From NCBI RefSeq assembly GCF_018138145.1, contig NZ_CP073104.1:310001-374000 (forward strand): a DNA stretch of 64,000 nucleotides. Direction: 5' to 3'. Under the pieces are notes generated by a model. The model made no database searches, was not told the DNA's origin, and saw nothing but the letters and a program-made list of their open reading frames with translations. The translations under genes and the position numbers were made by a program. Each line of letters begins with the position of its first letter. Position 1 is the first letter of the stretch. This stretch comes from Pseudomonas sp. SCA2728.1_7. GTDB taxonomy: Bacteria; Pseudomonadota; Gammaproteobacteria; Pseudomonadales; Pseudomonadaceae. Of this stretch, positions 36,565 through 45,474 are shown in pieces.

Positions 36565-37385
36565 GTCAGCCTCCAGCGCAACAAGCGGCTGAGTTGGTCG
36601 GCGGCCAAGACGAGAATCAGGAAGCACAGCAGAATACTGGCGACTTCACCGCCGGCGAACATGCGGATCGACAGATCGATCTGCTGACCCAGGCCCCCGG
36701 CGCCGACAAACCCCATCACCACTGATGCGCGGATCGCGCATTCCCAGCGATAGACCGTATACGACAGCAGTTCCGACGCGACATTGGGCAACGTGCCGTA
36801 GGCAAACGCCGCCAGCCGGCCGCTGCCAGCCTGTAACAACGCGTGCGCCGGGCGCTGGTCGGTGGATTCGAAAATCTCCGCGTAGACCTTGCCGAGCATG
36901 CCGCTGTAGGTGATGGCGATCGCCAGTACACCCGCCGCCGGGCCAAGTCCAACAGCGCGGACAAACAACAGCGCCCAGACGATTTCCGGCACGCTGCGCA
37001 AAAAAATCAGCAAACCACGTACCGGCCAGCGCAGTAGACGTCCCAGTCGGCTGGGCACGCCACCGTGCGAGGCGGCGGACAGCGACAGCGCGCGACTGGC
37101 AAGCAGGCCGGCCGGTATCGCCAACAACAGCGCCAAGGCCATGCCGGCGGTGGCGATGGCCAGGGTTTGCAGGGTGGCTTTGAGCAGTAGCTGGAGAAAC
37201 GCTTCGTCGTGCGCCGGAGGCCAGAATTGCGCGACAAAACGGCCCATTTCATTCTGGCTGTCGGGCAGCAATACAACCAGATTCAGCTCGCTGAGCTGGA
37301 CGCCCGGCCACAGCAAGGCAATCGCCAACAGCGTCAGCAGCAGTCGTGGCCACGCCGCCGGGTCCCGTGAATCAGCTTTCAGCAT
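36561..37385 (-). CDS. ABC transporter permease, PhnE family (first)
   Basis: 274 residues. Helices and the EAA loop FLRSVPEIVWALLFVRAVGLGPAAG and GFVGAGGLGQQIDLSIRMF match the phosphonate-type permease, paralogous to the next gene. Overlaps the ATPase stop by 7 bp at its start. Residues 1-10 (MLKADSRDPA) are hydrophilic. Together with its paralogue it should form the transmembrane pore for an oxyanion or phosphonate. Confidence 0.88.
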   Translation of the reverse strand: MLKADSRDPAAWPRLLLTLLAIALLWPGVQLSELNLVVLLPDSQNEMGRFVAQFWPPAHDEAFLQLLLKATLQTLAIATAGMALALLLAIPAGLLASRALSLSAASHGGVPSRLGRLLRWPVRGLLIFLRSVPEIVWALLFVRAVGLGPAAGVLAIAITYSGMLGKVYAEIFESTDQRPAHALLQAGSGRLAAFAYGTLPNVASELLSYTVYRWECAIRASVVMGFVGAGGLGQQIDLSIRMFAGGEVASILLCFLILVLAADQLSRLLRWRLT

Positions 37386-38176
37386 CGGGGAATCTGCACA
37401 GTCAGAGGCGCCACTGCAGCGGTCGGCGATTGCAGTTTTTCGTTGGCGTACAGCGCGTCGAGCATCTCGTGGCTGACTTGCCCGGAGGCGCAGTCGAACA
37501 GAACCTGCCCGTCGCGCAGGCCGATGATCCGTGGGAAGTGCGACAGCGCCAGATCCACCGCATGCAGGCTCGCTACCAGCGTGACGTTGTGTTCACGGGC
37601 ATGCCGCGAGAGGATCGACAAGGTGTGCCCGGCCATGACCGGGTCCATCGCCGACACCGGCTCGTCGGCCAAGAGAATTTCCGGCGCCTGATACAACACG
37701 CGGGCGATGCCGACACGTTGCAACTGGCCGCCGGACAATTGCTGGCAATGGGCGAACAGTTTTTCGCCCAGATCCAGTCGCGCCAGCGCCGCGCGCGCGC
37801 CGGCCACATCCAGTGGATGCAGCAGGTTCAAAAGACTTTTACCCAGACTCCATTGGCCGAGTTTGCCGGCCAGCACTGCCGTGACCACGCGCTGACGCGG
37901 TGGTAGCGGCGGCGCCTGATGCACCAGACCGATTCGCGCACGCAGGCGTTGGCGCTGGCGGGCGGACAAGTGCCAGGCGCGTTCGCCGAGCACTTCGATC
38001 TCGCCGCTGCTGGGCCGCAGTGCCGTGGCCAACAAGTTGAGCAAACTCGATTTACCGGCACCGGACGGGCCAATGATGGCGACCTGTTCGCCGACGCCAA
38101 TCTGCAAGTCGACACCGCGCAGGGCGTCGACTCCAGTGACGTGGCGCAGGCCGCCCTGTTTGAGGCTCAGGATCAT
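37379..38176 (-). CDS. ABC transporter ATP-binding protein, PhnC family
   Basis: 265 residues with Walker A (IIGPSGAGKSSLLNLLA), signature (LSGGQLQRVGIARVL), Walker B (EILLADEPVSAMDP) and H-loop (ASLHAVDLAL). This is a PhnC-type phosphonate importer ATPase. Its ATG overlaps the binding-protein stop by 4 bp. It energises uptake by the two PhnE-like permeases downstream. Confidence 0.9.
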   Translation of the reverse strand: MILSLKQGGLRHVTGVDALRGVDLQIGVGEQVAIIGPSGAGKSSLLNLLATALRPSSGEIEVLGERAWHLSARQRQRLRARIGLVHQAPPLPPRQRVVTAVLAGKLGQWSLGKSLLNLLHPLDVAGARAALARLDLGEKLFAHCQQLSGGQLQRVGIARVLYQAPEILLADEPVSAMDPVMAGHTLSILSRHAREHNVTLVASLHAVDLALSHFPRIIGLRDGQVLFDCASGQVSHEMLDALYANEKLQSPTAAVAPLTVQIPRC

Positions 38177-39036
38177 TTCAGCAGTTCGGCGGCGCGGGCG
38201 GCTTCCTCGATGCCCTTGTAGTTCTCGGGCTTGGTGTCGATGAAACGGCTGGCCGCTTGCAGATCAAGAATCTTTTTCTGCTCCGGGTTGGCCGGGTCCA
38301 GATCAAGGAAGGCTTTTTTGATCTTCGCCGCCAGTGTCGGGTCGAGGGTGCCGCGCACGGTCCAGTTGTAATCGAAGTAGGTCGGCGTGGTGGCGAAGAC
38401 TTTGACCTTGGTGGTGTCGACCTTGCCGGCATCCACCAGTTTCTGCCAGACACTGGCGTTCAGCACGCCGGCGTCGACCTTGCCGGCCTGCACCCAGGCC
38501 ACGGTGGCGTCGTGGGCGCCGGAGTAGGCGACACGGCTGAAATACGCCTCAGGCTTGATGTTGTCGTTTTTCAGCATGAAGTAACGCGGCATCAGGCTGC
38601 CGGAGGTGGACGACACCGAACCGAAGGCGAAGGTCTTGCCTTTCAGGTCGGCGAGGCTGTGCACATTCGGGTCGGCGGTGATGAATTTGCTGGTGAATTG
38701 CGCATCCTGTTCACGCTGCACCAGCGGGATCACCGGTGTGGTCGCGTCGGTCTTCAAGCGCGCCTGCACAAAGGTGAAGCCGCCGAGCCAGGCCATGTCG
38801 AGGCGATCGGTCGCCAGGGCTTCAACCACTGCCGGGTAATCGGCCACCGGCACGAACTGCACTTTCATGCCCAGTTGCTGTTCCAGATAGGCACCCAACG
38901 GTTCGAACTTGCGCAGCAATTCGGTCGGCGCTTCATCGGGAATCGCGCTGACCCGCAAAACGTCGGCGGCTTGCGTCATCAGGGCAGAAAAGGACAGGGC
39001 CAGGCCGGCGGTCAGTGCCAGGGTTCGCTTGAACAT
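38173..39036 (-). CDS. PhnD-family periplasmic binding protein; possible selenate transporter
   Basis: 287 residues with a signal peptide (MFKRTLALTAGLALSFSALMTQA). The fold is phosphate/phosphonate-binding type: LRVSAIPDEAPTELLRKFEPLGAYLEQQLGMKVQFV, FGSVSSTSGSLMPRYFML and YSGAHDATVAWVQAGKVDAGV. The last gives the conserved HDA ligand region. In pseudomonads this particular subfamily is often annotated as a putative selenate-binding protein, an assignment I recall but cannot verify here. Phosphonate or phosphite are alternatives. The operon has no lyase genes and no selD/mnmH adjacent, so the substrate rests on family membership only. Confidence 0.85.
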   Translation of the reverse strand: MFKRTLALTAGLALSFSALMTQAADVLRVSAIPDEAPTELLRKFEPLGAYLEQQLGMKVQFVPVADYPAVVEALATDRLDMAWLGGFTFVQARLKTDATTPVIPLVQREQDAQFTSKFITADPNVHSLADLKGKTFAFGSVSSTSGSLMPRYFMLKNDNIKPEAYFSRVAYSGAHDATVAWVQAGKVDAGVLNASVWQKLVDAGKVDTTKVKVFATTPTYFDYNWTVRGTLDPTLAAKIKKAFLDLDPANPEQKKILDLQAASRFIDTKPENYKGIEEAARAAELLK

Positions 39037-39164
39037 GGAAATCTCCGTTTCAGGGGTGTCAAAAGGTGTGAAGAGCTGAAATAGGGCGCTACGTGAGGGT
39101 AGACGAATCGGCGAGGTTATACGTACTCACACGCGCAAAGGCCAGCGCCATGGGGATAGCGCAG

Positions 39165-39884
39165 TCAAAATCGCTCGTCGAGAATTGCTGGGAGGGTGAG
39201 TTCCTTGACATAGCTGCCCGCAGACAGACTCAAGATCATACGCACCACCTGGACGACGTCGTGAACAGGAATCAGCTGACCCTCGCCACGCTGCGCCGCC
39301 AGATCTAGCGGGGTGCTCAGTGGATCCTCTGTATTCAGATACCCAAGGTTCAGGCAGGTCACCGACAGACGCTGGTGTCGGTAGCCTTCGCGCAATGAAT
39401 CGGCAATCCCGCGCAGAGCGAATTTCGAGGCACCGAAAGCGACTTCCGGGCGCCCGCTTTGTGGCAGGCCCGAGGTTGACCCGGTAAGGATGATTCTGGG
39501 TTGGGCGCTTTTCAGCAGCAGAGGGAGCAGACGTTTGATCAGCAGGATTGTTGAGGTGATGTTGCAACTGACGATGGCTTGCACTTCCTCGTCCGGGGAA
39601 TCGAGAAGCGCATAGGCTGGATCGAAGGCCAAGGTTTCCCAGATGCCGAGGTTGTAGATCAGTGTATCCAGTCCGTCATCGATGACCGCCTGCTCGATGG
39701 CGTGCGCCGCTTTTGCCGGAAACATCAGGTCGGCTTCTACCCAGCGTACGTTGCGCTCGGCATCGACGATCAAGTCCTCGGGGCGCGTGCGGGAAACGCC
39801 GATCAGCGTGTCTCCCGCGTTGCCCAAACCTTCGATCAAAGCCTTGCCCAAGCCCTTGCTGGCACCGACCACCAAAATGTTCAT
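39165..39884 (-). CDS. Short-chain dehydrogenase/reductase
   Basis: 239 residues. The Rossmann motif is GASKGLGKAL at residues 8-17. The catalytic Ser lies in ILTGSTSG, but the YxxxK region reads FGASKFALRG with Phe in place of Tyr (GRPEVAFGASKFAL), so the canonical Tyr is missing and activity is doubtful unless another residue compensates. GGGAGACGATCG precedes the ATG. It is followed upstream by a RidA gene, same direction, 90 bp apart. Substrate unknown. Confidence 0.82.
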   Translation of the reverse strand: MNILVVGASKGLGKALIEGLGNAGDTLIGVSRTRPEDLIVDAERNVRWVEADLMFPAKAAHAIEQAVIDDGLDTLIYNLGIWETLAFDPAYALLDSPDEEVQAIVSCNITSTILLIKRLLPLLLKSAQPRIILTGSTSGLPQSGRPEVAFGASKFALRGIADSLREGYRHQRLSVTCLNLGYLNTEDPLSTPLDLAAQRGEGQLIPVHDVVQVVRMILSLSAGSYVKELTLPAILDERF

Positions 39885-39973
39885 CGATCGTCTCCCTGAT
39901 CTGAATGCTGATGTGGGACAGCATGCAAACAGACGACCTCTGAAATGGCAAACGAATGGGTGTGTCCGGATAT

Positions 39974-40366
39974 TTACGGTAGTTTGGCAATCACCTTGAT
40001 CTCGAAATCAAAGCCATACAGCCACGTCACACCAACCGCCGTCACGGTCGGATGCGGCGCCTCGCCCCAGAACTCGGTCAGCACCACATCCCAGATCGTC
40101 TCGAATTTCGACTGGGGATCAACGATGAATACGGTGACATCAACCACGTTATCGAAGCTGGCACCGGCCTCCTCAAGGATTGCATTGAGGTTAGTGAAAG
40201 CCTGACGCACCTGGTTTTTCAGATCCGGCTCTGGCGTGCCGTTCTCGGTGCTGCCGACCTGTCCCGAGACAAACAGAAAACCGTTGGAGCGAATGGCTGG
40301 CGAGTAGCGATGGCGTTCGTAAAGCGTGCGGCGTGCGGGTGGGAAAACAACATCGCGCTGAGTCAT
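39974..40366 (-). CDS. RidA-family (reactive intermediate deaminase) protein
   Basis: 130 residues from the ATG at 40366 with AAGGAG upstream. Pattern: FLFVSGQVGSTENGTPEPDLKNQVRQAFTNLNAILEEAGASFDNVVDVTVFIVD, a Rid fold. RidA enzymes deaminate reactive enamines and imines made by PLP enzymes. The canonical catalytic Arg near residue 105 (in the form CxR) is not present in this copy (TVTAVGVTWL), so it may be a non-catalytic Rid subgroup member. Divergent from a LysR gene at 40482, which may control it. Confidence 0.85.
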   Translation of the reverse strand: MTQRDVVFPPARRTLYERHRYSPAIRSNGFLFVSGQVGSTENGTPEPDLKNQVRQAFTNLNAILEEAGASFDNVVDVTVFIVDPQSKFETIWDVVLTEFWGEAPHPTVTAVGVTWLYGFDFEIKVIAKLP

Positions 40367-40481
40367 GGGGGTGTCTCCTTCATTTGAGTTGATGGAGCCA
40401 CTGTAGGTATTTGCAGGCGGGCGATAAACGCGCAAGCTTGGCGCTCACTGTTTGTGAAATCCAAACAATCGAGGGCTCACC

Positions 40482-41423
40482 TTGGACCGTTTTGACGCAA
40501 TGCAGGCCTTCGCCCGGGTGGTCGAGGCGGGGAGTTTCACCAAAGCGGCGGAAACCTTGCACATGAGCAAGACCACCGTGACCCAACTGGTTCAGCAGTT
40601 GGAGGCACGGCTGCGAGTCAAACTGCTCAACCGCACCACGCGCAAGGTCAACGTCACCACCGACGGCGCCGTTTACTACGAGCGAGTGATCAAGTTGCTG
40701 GCGGATATGGATGACGCCGAAACCAGCCTGCCCGGCGCGGCCGCGTTGCCCAAGGGTCGACTGCGCGTGGACGTGCCGAGCCCGCTGGCGCGGTTGATTC
40801 TGGTGCCGGCCCTGCCTGAGTTTCACGCGCGTTATCCGGATATCCAGATCGACATGGGCGTCAGCGACCGCATCGTCGACATCATTGATGAGAATGTCGA
40901 CTGCGTGGTGCGCGGTGGCGAGCTTATGGACTTGTCGCTGATGGCGCGCAAGGTCGCCGATCTGGAATTGGGTGTATTTGCCGCACCGCAATATCTGGCG
41001 CGCGCGGGCACACCTGCGCATCCACGGGAACTGGAAGACAGCCATCATCGGGTGGTCGGTTTCCTCTGGGCACGCACCGGCAAACCGGTGCCGTATGCCT
41101 TGCACAACGCCAGCGAAAACCTGCAAATCAAAGGGCGCCATGTGCTCGCCGTCGATGATGGTAATGCCTACCTCGCGGCAGGTCTGGCGGGCTTGGGCGT
41201 GCTGTGGCTGCCCAAATACATGTCTGCCGCCCACGAGGCGCGCGGCGAACTGGTGCCGCTGTTCGAGGACTGGAAACTCGAGTCGATGCCGCTCTACATC
41301 GCGTATCCACCGAACCGCCATGTCAGCCTGAAACTGCGAGTGTTCATCGACTGGATTGTCGAGGTGATGGCGCAGCATGCACCGGTCATTGATCGCCCAG
41401 GTTATTCATCAGCCATTCGCTGA
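40482..41423 (+). CDS. LysR-family regulator, TTG start
   Basis: 313 residues. The first codon is TTG at 40482 (MDRFDAMQAFARVVEAGSFTKAAETLHMSKTTVTQLVQQLEARL), and GAGG sits upstream. It is a CrgA/DmlR-like LysR regulator with a typical effector-binding domain (RIVDIIDENVDCVVRGGEL, AAGLAGLGVLWLPKYMSA). It is divergent from the RidA gene across about 115 bp. Its 3' end overlaps the convergent LysR at 41386 by 38 bp. Confidence 0.9.
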   Translation: MDRFDAMQAFARVVEAGSFTKAAETLHMSKTTVTQLVQQLEARLRVKLLNRTTRKVNVTTDGAVYYERVIKLLADMDDAETSLPGAAALPKGRLRVDVPSPLARLILVPALPEFHARYPDIQIDMGVSDRIVDIIDENVDCVVRGGELMDLSLMARKVADLELGVFAAPQYLARAGTPAHPRELEDSHHRVVGFLWARTGKPVPYALHNASENLQIKGRHVLAVDDGNAYLAAGLAGLGVLWLPKYMSAAHEARGELVPLFEDWKLESMPLYIAYPPNRHVSLKLRVFIDWIVEVMAQHAPVIDRPGYSSAIR

Positions 41424-42246
41424 AACTGCGCGCCATCGGGTCGTTTTCGCTGTCGCGATGAGTCAGCAACGCCCAGTTGGGCCCGCGAATGGTGTCCTCC
41501 ACCAGCGGTTGCAACAAACCGTCAGCCCGCGCCTGACGGCTGAGCAGTTGACTGACCAGGGCAATGCCAAGCCCTGAACAAGTGGCGTCGAGCAGCAGCC
41601 CAGGATCGGAGAAATTCAATCCCTGATCCTGCTGACCGACGTCGATCCCGGCTTCAACCGCCCAATGACTCCAGTCCATTTCCCGCTCGCCATGCAATGT
41701 GGTTCGGTGTGCCGCCGGCAACGCTAAAACCCTCGGGTGACAGGCTGGATAGAGTCGATCAGCATGCAGCACTTTAAAGCTGCATTCCGCCTGTGAACTG
41801 ATGTCGTCGCGCACCGCCAGATCAATCGTCTGCGTGGCCATGTCTGGCACTTCATCGGTGCTGTAAATCCACAGATCGACCTCGGGATGCTGTGTGCGAA
41901 AGCCCGCCAAGCGTGGCAACAACCAATGCCGGGCAAACGCTGGCGTGGTGTTGAGCACCAGTTGATTGGGTTTCTGATACTGGCCCAGACGCCGAATCCC
42001 CACCGCCAATTGCTGCAGCATCGCTTGCGTGGTGCTGAGCAAATCGTGGCCGGCATCGGTCAATGTCACGCTGCGACCGCTGCGGAAAAACAGCGGCTGT
42101 TCCAGATACGCCTCAAGGCTGCGGATCTGCTGACTGATCGCCGACTGCGTGAGGTTCAACTCCTCGGCTGCCTTGTGAAAACTGCCGAGCCGGGCGGCGG
42201 CTTCGAAGCCTCGCAGAGAACTGAGTGGCGGCCAGTGCTTAAGCAT
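41386..42246 (-). CDS. LysR-family regulator (GcvA-like) of the agmatine cluster
   Basis: 286 residues: MLKHWPPLSSLRGFEAAARLGSFHKAAEELNLTQSAISQQIRSLEAYLEQPLFFRSGRSVTLTDAG is the GcvA-type helix-turn-helix. Divergent from the agmatine deiminase gene across 111 bp, so it is the obvious local regulator of that cluster, with an unknown effector (agmatine or a derivative would be the natural guess). The C terminus is 3' overlapped by the LysR at 40482-41423. Confidence 0.9.
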   Translation of the reverse strand: MLKHWPPLSSLRGFEAAARLGSFHKAAEELNLTQSAISQQIRSLEAYLEQPLFFRSGRSVTLTDAGHDLLSTTQAMLQQLAVGIRRLGQYQKPNQLVLNTTPAFARHWLLPRLAGFRTQHPEVDLWIYSTDEVPDMATQTIDLAVRDDISSQAECSFKVLHADRLYPACHPRVLALPAAHRTTLHGEREMDWSHWAVEAGIDVGQQDQGLNFSDPGLLLDATCSGLGIALVSQLLSRQARADGLLQPLVEDTIRGPNWALLTHRDSENDPMARSFSEWLMNNLGDQ

Positions 42247-42357
42247 ATCGATAAGTTCCTCTAATCAGTTGTCCGCAAAATCCATCGTTTGTTTGCCTGT
42301 TTGCGCGTCCGTAGCATGGTCGGTGTGAACACATTGGCTTAACTAACGAGGCTTATC

Positions 42358-43410
42358 ATGCAGCACAACGACAATAAAAACAGCGCCTGGATGATGCCGG
42401 CAGAGTGGGTGACCCACGCCGCGACGTGGATGGTCTGGCCGCACAACCAGACGTTGTGGGAATCCGGTTGGCGCGTGACCCTGGCGCAGGTACAAGAAGA
42501 TTTCGCGCGTGTTGCCAACGCCATCGCCCATTTCGAACCAGTGAAACTGGTGGTCGATCCGTCGGCGGTCGCCAGCGCCAAAGCACTGTGCGGGCCGAAC
42601 ATCGAGCTGATCCCGCTGGCGGTCAATGACAGTTGGTGCCGTGATTCCGGCCCGACCTTTGTCTGTCATCCGCAACAAGGGCTGGCCGGTGTGAGCTGGC
42701 GCTTCAACGCCTGGGGCGGCAAGTCGGCGCATGATCTGGACGAAGGCCTGGCGCGTCGTGCGCTCAATCACCTCGGCCTGGAATGCTTCGGCACGCCGCT
42801 GAGCAACGAGGGCGGGGCGATTCACGTTGACGGCGAAGGGACGCTGATCACCACCGAATCGGTGCTGCTCAACCCCAATCGCAACCCCGGCATCGGCAAA
42901 GCCGAGATGGAAGAAATCTTCAGCCGCTTGCTCGGCGTGAAGAAAACCATCTGGTTGCCGGGCGATCCGGATTACGTCACTGGCGACATGACTGACGGCC
43001 ACGTCGATGGCGTCTGCGCCTTCGCCCGCCCGGGTGTGCTGCTGGTTGACGCCACCCACGACAAGTCGTCGGTCTACGCCGAAGTAGCCCGAGAAAACCG
43101 CCGTGCGCTGGAACTGGCCACCGATGCCAACGGGCGTAAATTCGAGCTGATCGAACTGTTCGAAGCCACCGATGCGGTCGACACCGAAGCCGAAGTGTTC
43201 TGCGCCTCGTACACCAATTTCTACATCGCCAACGGCGCGATCATCATGCCGGCGTATGGCATCGAGGCTGACAACGTCGCCGCCAAAGTGCTGGAGCAAG
43301 CCTTCCCCGGCCGCGAAGTGGTGCCGGTGCGGATCAATCATTTGGCCCATGGCGGTGGCGGGGTGCATTGCATCACGCAACAGCAGCCGGCCTGGCCGCT
43401 GAGAGGTTGA
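42358..43410 (+). CDS. aguA: Agmatine deiminase, cytoplasmic
   Basis: 350 residues of the peptidyl-arginine-deiminase-type fold. It converts agmatine to N-carbamoylputrescine and ammonia. Catalytic Cys is C338 in HGGGGVHCITQQQP. VNDSWCRDSGPTFVC, FNAWGGKSA, EGGAIHVDGEGTLITTESVLLNPNRNP and TDGHVDGVCAF carry the other active-site residues. No signal peptide, unlike the second deiminase at 45475. Only 4 bp separate it from aguB, so it leads the operon. Confidence 0.92.
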   Translation: MQHNDNKNSAWMMPAEWVTHAATWMVWPHNQTLWESGWRVTLAQVQEDFARVANAIAHFEPVKLVVDPSAVASAKALCGPNIELIPLAVNDSWCRDSGPTFVCHPQQGLAGVSWRFNAWGGKSAHDLDEGLARRALNHLGLECFGTPLSNEGGAIHVDGEGTLITTESVLLNPNRNPGIGKAEMEEIFSRLLGVKKTIWLPGDPDYVTGDMTDGHVDGVCAFARPGVLLVDATHDKSSVYAEVARENRRALELATDANGRKFELIELFEATDAVDTEAEVFCASYTNFYIANGAIIMPAYGIEADNVAAKVLEQAFPGREVVPVRINHLAHGGGGVHCITQQQPAWPLRG

Positions 43411-43414
43411 ACGC

Positions 43415-44323
43415 ATGAGCATTCTGACCATCGCGACCACCCAGATGCCGTGTACCTGGGATTTACCCGGCAACCTTGATCGCGCCGAGCAACTCGTCCG
43501 TTACGCAGCGCAGCAGGGCGCGCAAGTGATCCTGTTGCAGGAGCTCTTCGCCACTCCATACTTCTGCATCGAACAAAGCCATAAACACATGGCGTTGGCC
43601 GAGGAATATCGCGACAGCCGTGTGCTCGCGCGCTTCGCCGCACTGGCCCGCGAGTTGGGCGTGGTATTGCCGCTGAGCTGGTTCGAAAAGGCCGGCAACG
43701 CCTACTTCAATTCGCTGAGTGTGGCCGATGCTGACGGGCGCCTGTTGGGTGTGTATCGCAAGACCCATATTCCCAACGCCATCGGCTATCAAGAGAAGGA
43801 ATATTTCAGCCCCGGCGACACCGGTTTCAAAGTCTGGGACACCGCATTCGGCCGCCTGGGCGTCGGCATCTGTTGGGATCAGTGGTTCCCGGAAACTGCC
43901 CGTTGCCTGGCGCTGATGGGCGCTGAAGTGCTGCTGTACCCGACGGCGATCGGCTCCGAGCCGGGCTGCGCGGCGCTGGATTCCCGCGATCACTGGCAGA
44001 TGACCATGCGCGGCCATGCCGCTGCCAATCTGCTGCCGGTGGTGGCGTCGAATCGGGTCGGTCGAGAAACCGCGACCACCGATTCGAACCTGCAAATGAG
44101 CTTCTACGGTTCGTCGTTCATCAGCGACCACAAAGGCCAATTGCTCGCCAGCGCTGACCGCGACAGCAGCGGTGTGCTGGTGCAGCGCCTCGATCTGGCG
44201 GCCATGCGCGAAGAGCGTTTGAGCTGGGGCATCTATCGCGATCGTCGGCCGGACATGTACGGGCCGTTGCTCAGTCAGGACGGTCGCCACCTTCATGCAC
44301 GCTGGAACACCCAAGGGGTTTGA
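43415..44323 (+). CDS. aguB: N-carbamoylputrescine amidase
   Basis: 302 residues of the nitrilase superfamily. It hydrolyses N-carbamoylputrescine to putrescine, CO2 and ammonia. The Glu-Lys-Cys triad is visible: E43 (ILLQELFATPYFC), K116 (GVYRKTHIPN), C153 (GVGICWDQWFPE). The start is 4 bp after aguA and the stop is 1 bp before the binding-protein gene, so the genes are one transcript. Confidence 0.93.
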   Translation: MSILTIATTQMPCTWDLPGNLDRAEQLVRYAAQQGAQVILLQELFATPYFCIEQSHKHMALAEEYRDSRVLARFAALARELGVVLPLSWFEKAGNAYFNSLSVADADGRLLGVYRKTHIPNAIGYQEKEYFSPGDTGFKVWDTAFGRLGVGICWDQWFPETARCLALMGAEVLLYPTAIGSEPGCAALDSRDHWQMTMRGHAAANLLPVVASNRVGRETATTDSNLQMSFYGSSFISDHKGQLLASADRDSSGVLVQRLDLAAMREERLSWGIYRDRRPDMYGPLLSQDGRHLHARWNTQGV

Positions 44324-44324
44324 C

Positions 44325-45428
44325 ATGGCTACCCATCACAAACGCTTGCGCGGCGCGATCGGCCTGGCGCTGATCTGCTTGATGCCGTCGCTGCACGCCG
44401 AAGACAAAACCCTGCGGCTGTACAACTGGGCCGACTATTTTGCCGAAGACACCCTGAGTCGCTTCACCGCCGAAACCGGGATCAAGGTGATCTACGACGT
44501 CATGGACGGCAGCGAAACACTGGAGGCGAAGATGCTCTCCGGCGGCAGCGGCTACGACCTGATCTTCCCCGGCGACACCGTGGCCGAGCGCTTGATGCGC
44601 GCCGGCAGCCTGATGCCGCTGGATCAAGCGAAACTGACCGAACTGGCTGACATCGAACCCGGTTTGCAGAAGCTGCGCGGCCATTACGAGCACTCCAGCA
44701 AAGCCACGGTGCCTTACACTTGGGGCACCATCGGCCTGACCTACAACGAAGAGCAGATCAAAAAACGCATGGCCGATGCACCGGTCAACAGCCTCGATAT
44801 GCTGTTCAAACCGGAGCTGGCGGCAAAATTCGCCGATTGCGGCATCTCGATGATCGACTCGCCGGATGAAGCCTTGGCGGTGGTGCTCAATTACCTCGGT
44901 CGCGATCCGCGCAGTGGCAAAGCGGAAGATCTGGCAGCAGCCAGCGAGTTGCTGATGAAGTTGCGGCCGTACATCCGCAAGTTCCAGTCGCAACCGGTGA
45001 CCGATCTGGTCAATGGCAACCTGTGTCTGTCGCTCGGCTACAGCGGCGACATGACCCAGGCCCAGCGCACTTCGGACAGTGCTGGTAAGCGCACGAAGTT
45101 TCAGTACCGCGTACCGCGCGAAGGCACCACGGTGTGGATGGACACCATGGCCATTCCGGTCGACGCCAAACACCCGGAATACGCCTACGCGTTCATCAAC
45201 TTCGTCATGCGCCCGCAGAACATGGCAGCGATCAGCAATTTCACCGGTTACCCGACTTCCAACGCCAAGGCGCGGGCGAGTGTTGATGAAAGCATGCGCG
45301 ACAACCCGGATATCTACCTCGACGAGGCGACCTATGCTCGATTGATTCCGGGCAAGGATATTCCTCAGGCCGACATGCGCGCGCGCATGCGCACCTGGAC
45401 CAAATTCAAGACTGCCACTGGCCAATGA
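44325..45428 (+). CDS. Polyamine-type periplasmic binding protein (PotF/SpuD-like)
   Basis: 367 residues with a signal peptide (GAIGLALICLMPSLHA) and mature N terminus KTLRLYNWADYFAEDTL, the start pattern of PotD/PotF/SpuD-type proteins. SGGSGYDLIFPGDTVAERLM and WGTIGLTYNEEQIKK are typical. It would capture putrescine, spermidine or agmatine for an ABC importer whose other subunits are not in the window. ATG is 1 bp after the aguB stop. It is cotranscribed with aguAB and lies just before a second, exported, agmatine deiminase. Confidence 0.88.
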   Translation: MATHHKRLRGAIGLALICLMPSLHAEDKTLRLYNWADYFAEDTLSRFTAETGIKVIYDVMDGSETLEAKMLSGGSGYDLIFPGDTVAERLMRAGSLMPLDQAKLTELADIEPGLQKLRGHYEHSSKATVPYTWGTIGLTYNEEQIKKRMADAPVNSLDMLFKPELAAKFADCGISMIDSPDEALAVVLNYLGRDPRSGKAEDLAAASELLMKLRPYIRKFQSQPVTDLVNGNLCLSLGYSGDMTQAQRTSDSAGKRTKFQYRVPREGTTVWMDTMAIPVDAKHPEYAYAFINFVMRPQNMAAISNFTGYPTSNAKARASVDESMRDNPDIYLDEATYARLIPGKDIPQADMRARMRTWTKFKTATGQ

Positions 45429-45474
45429 TCAATGGCCGGCGCGTTCGCCGGCCCTTATTTACAGGAATAGCAAG

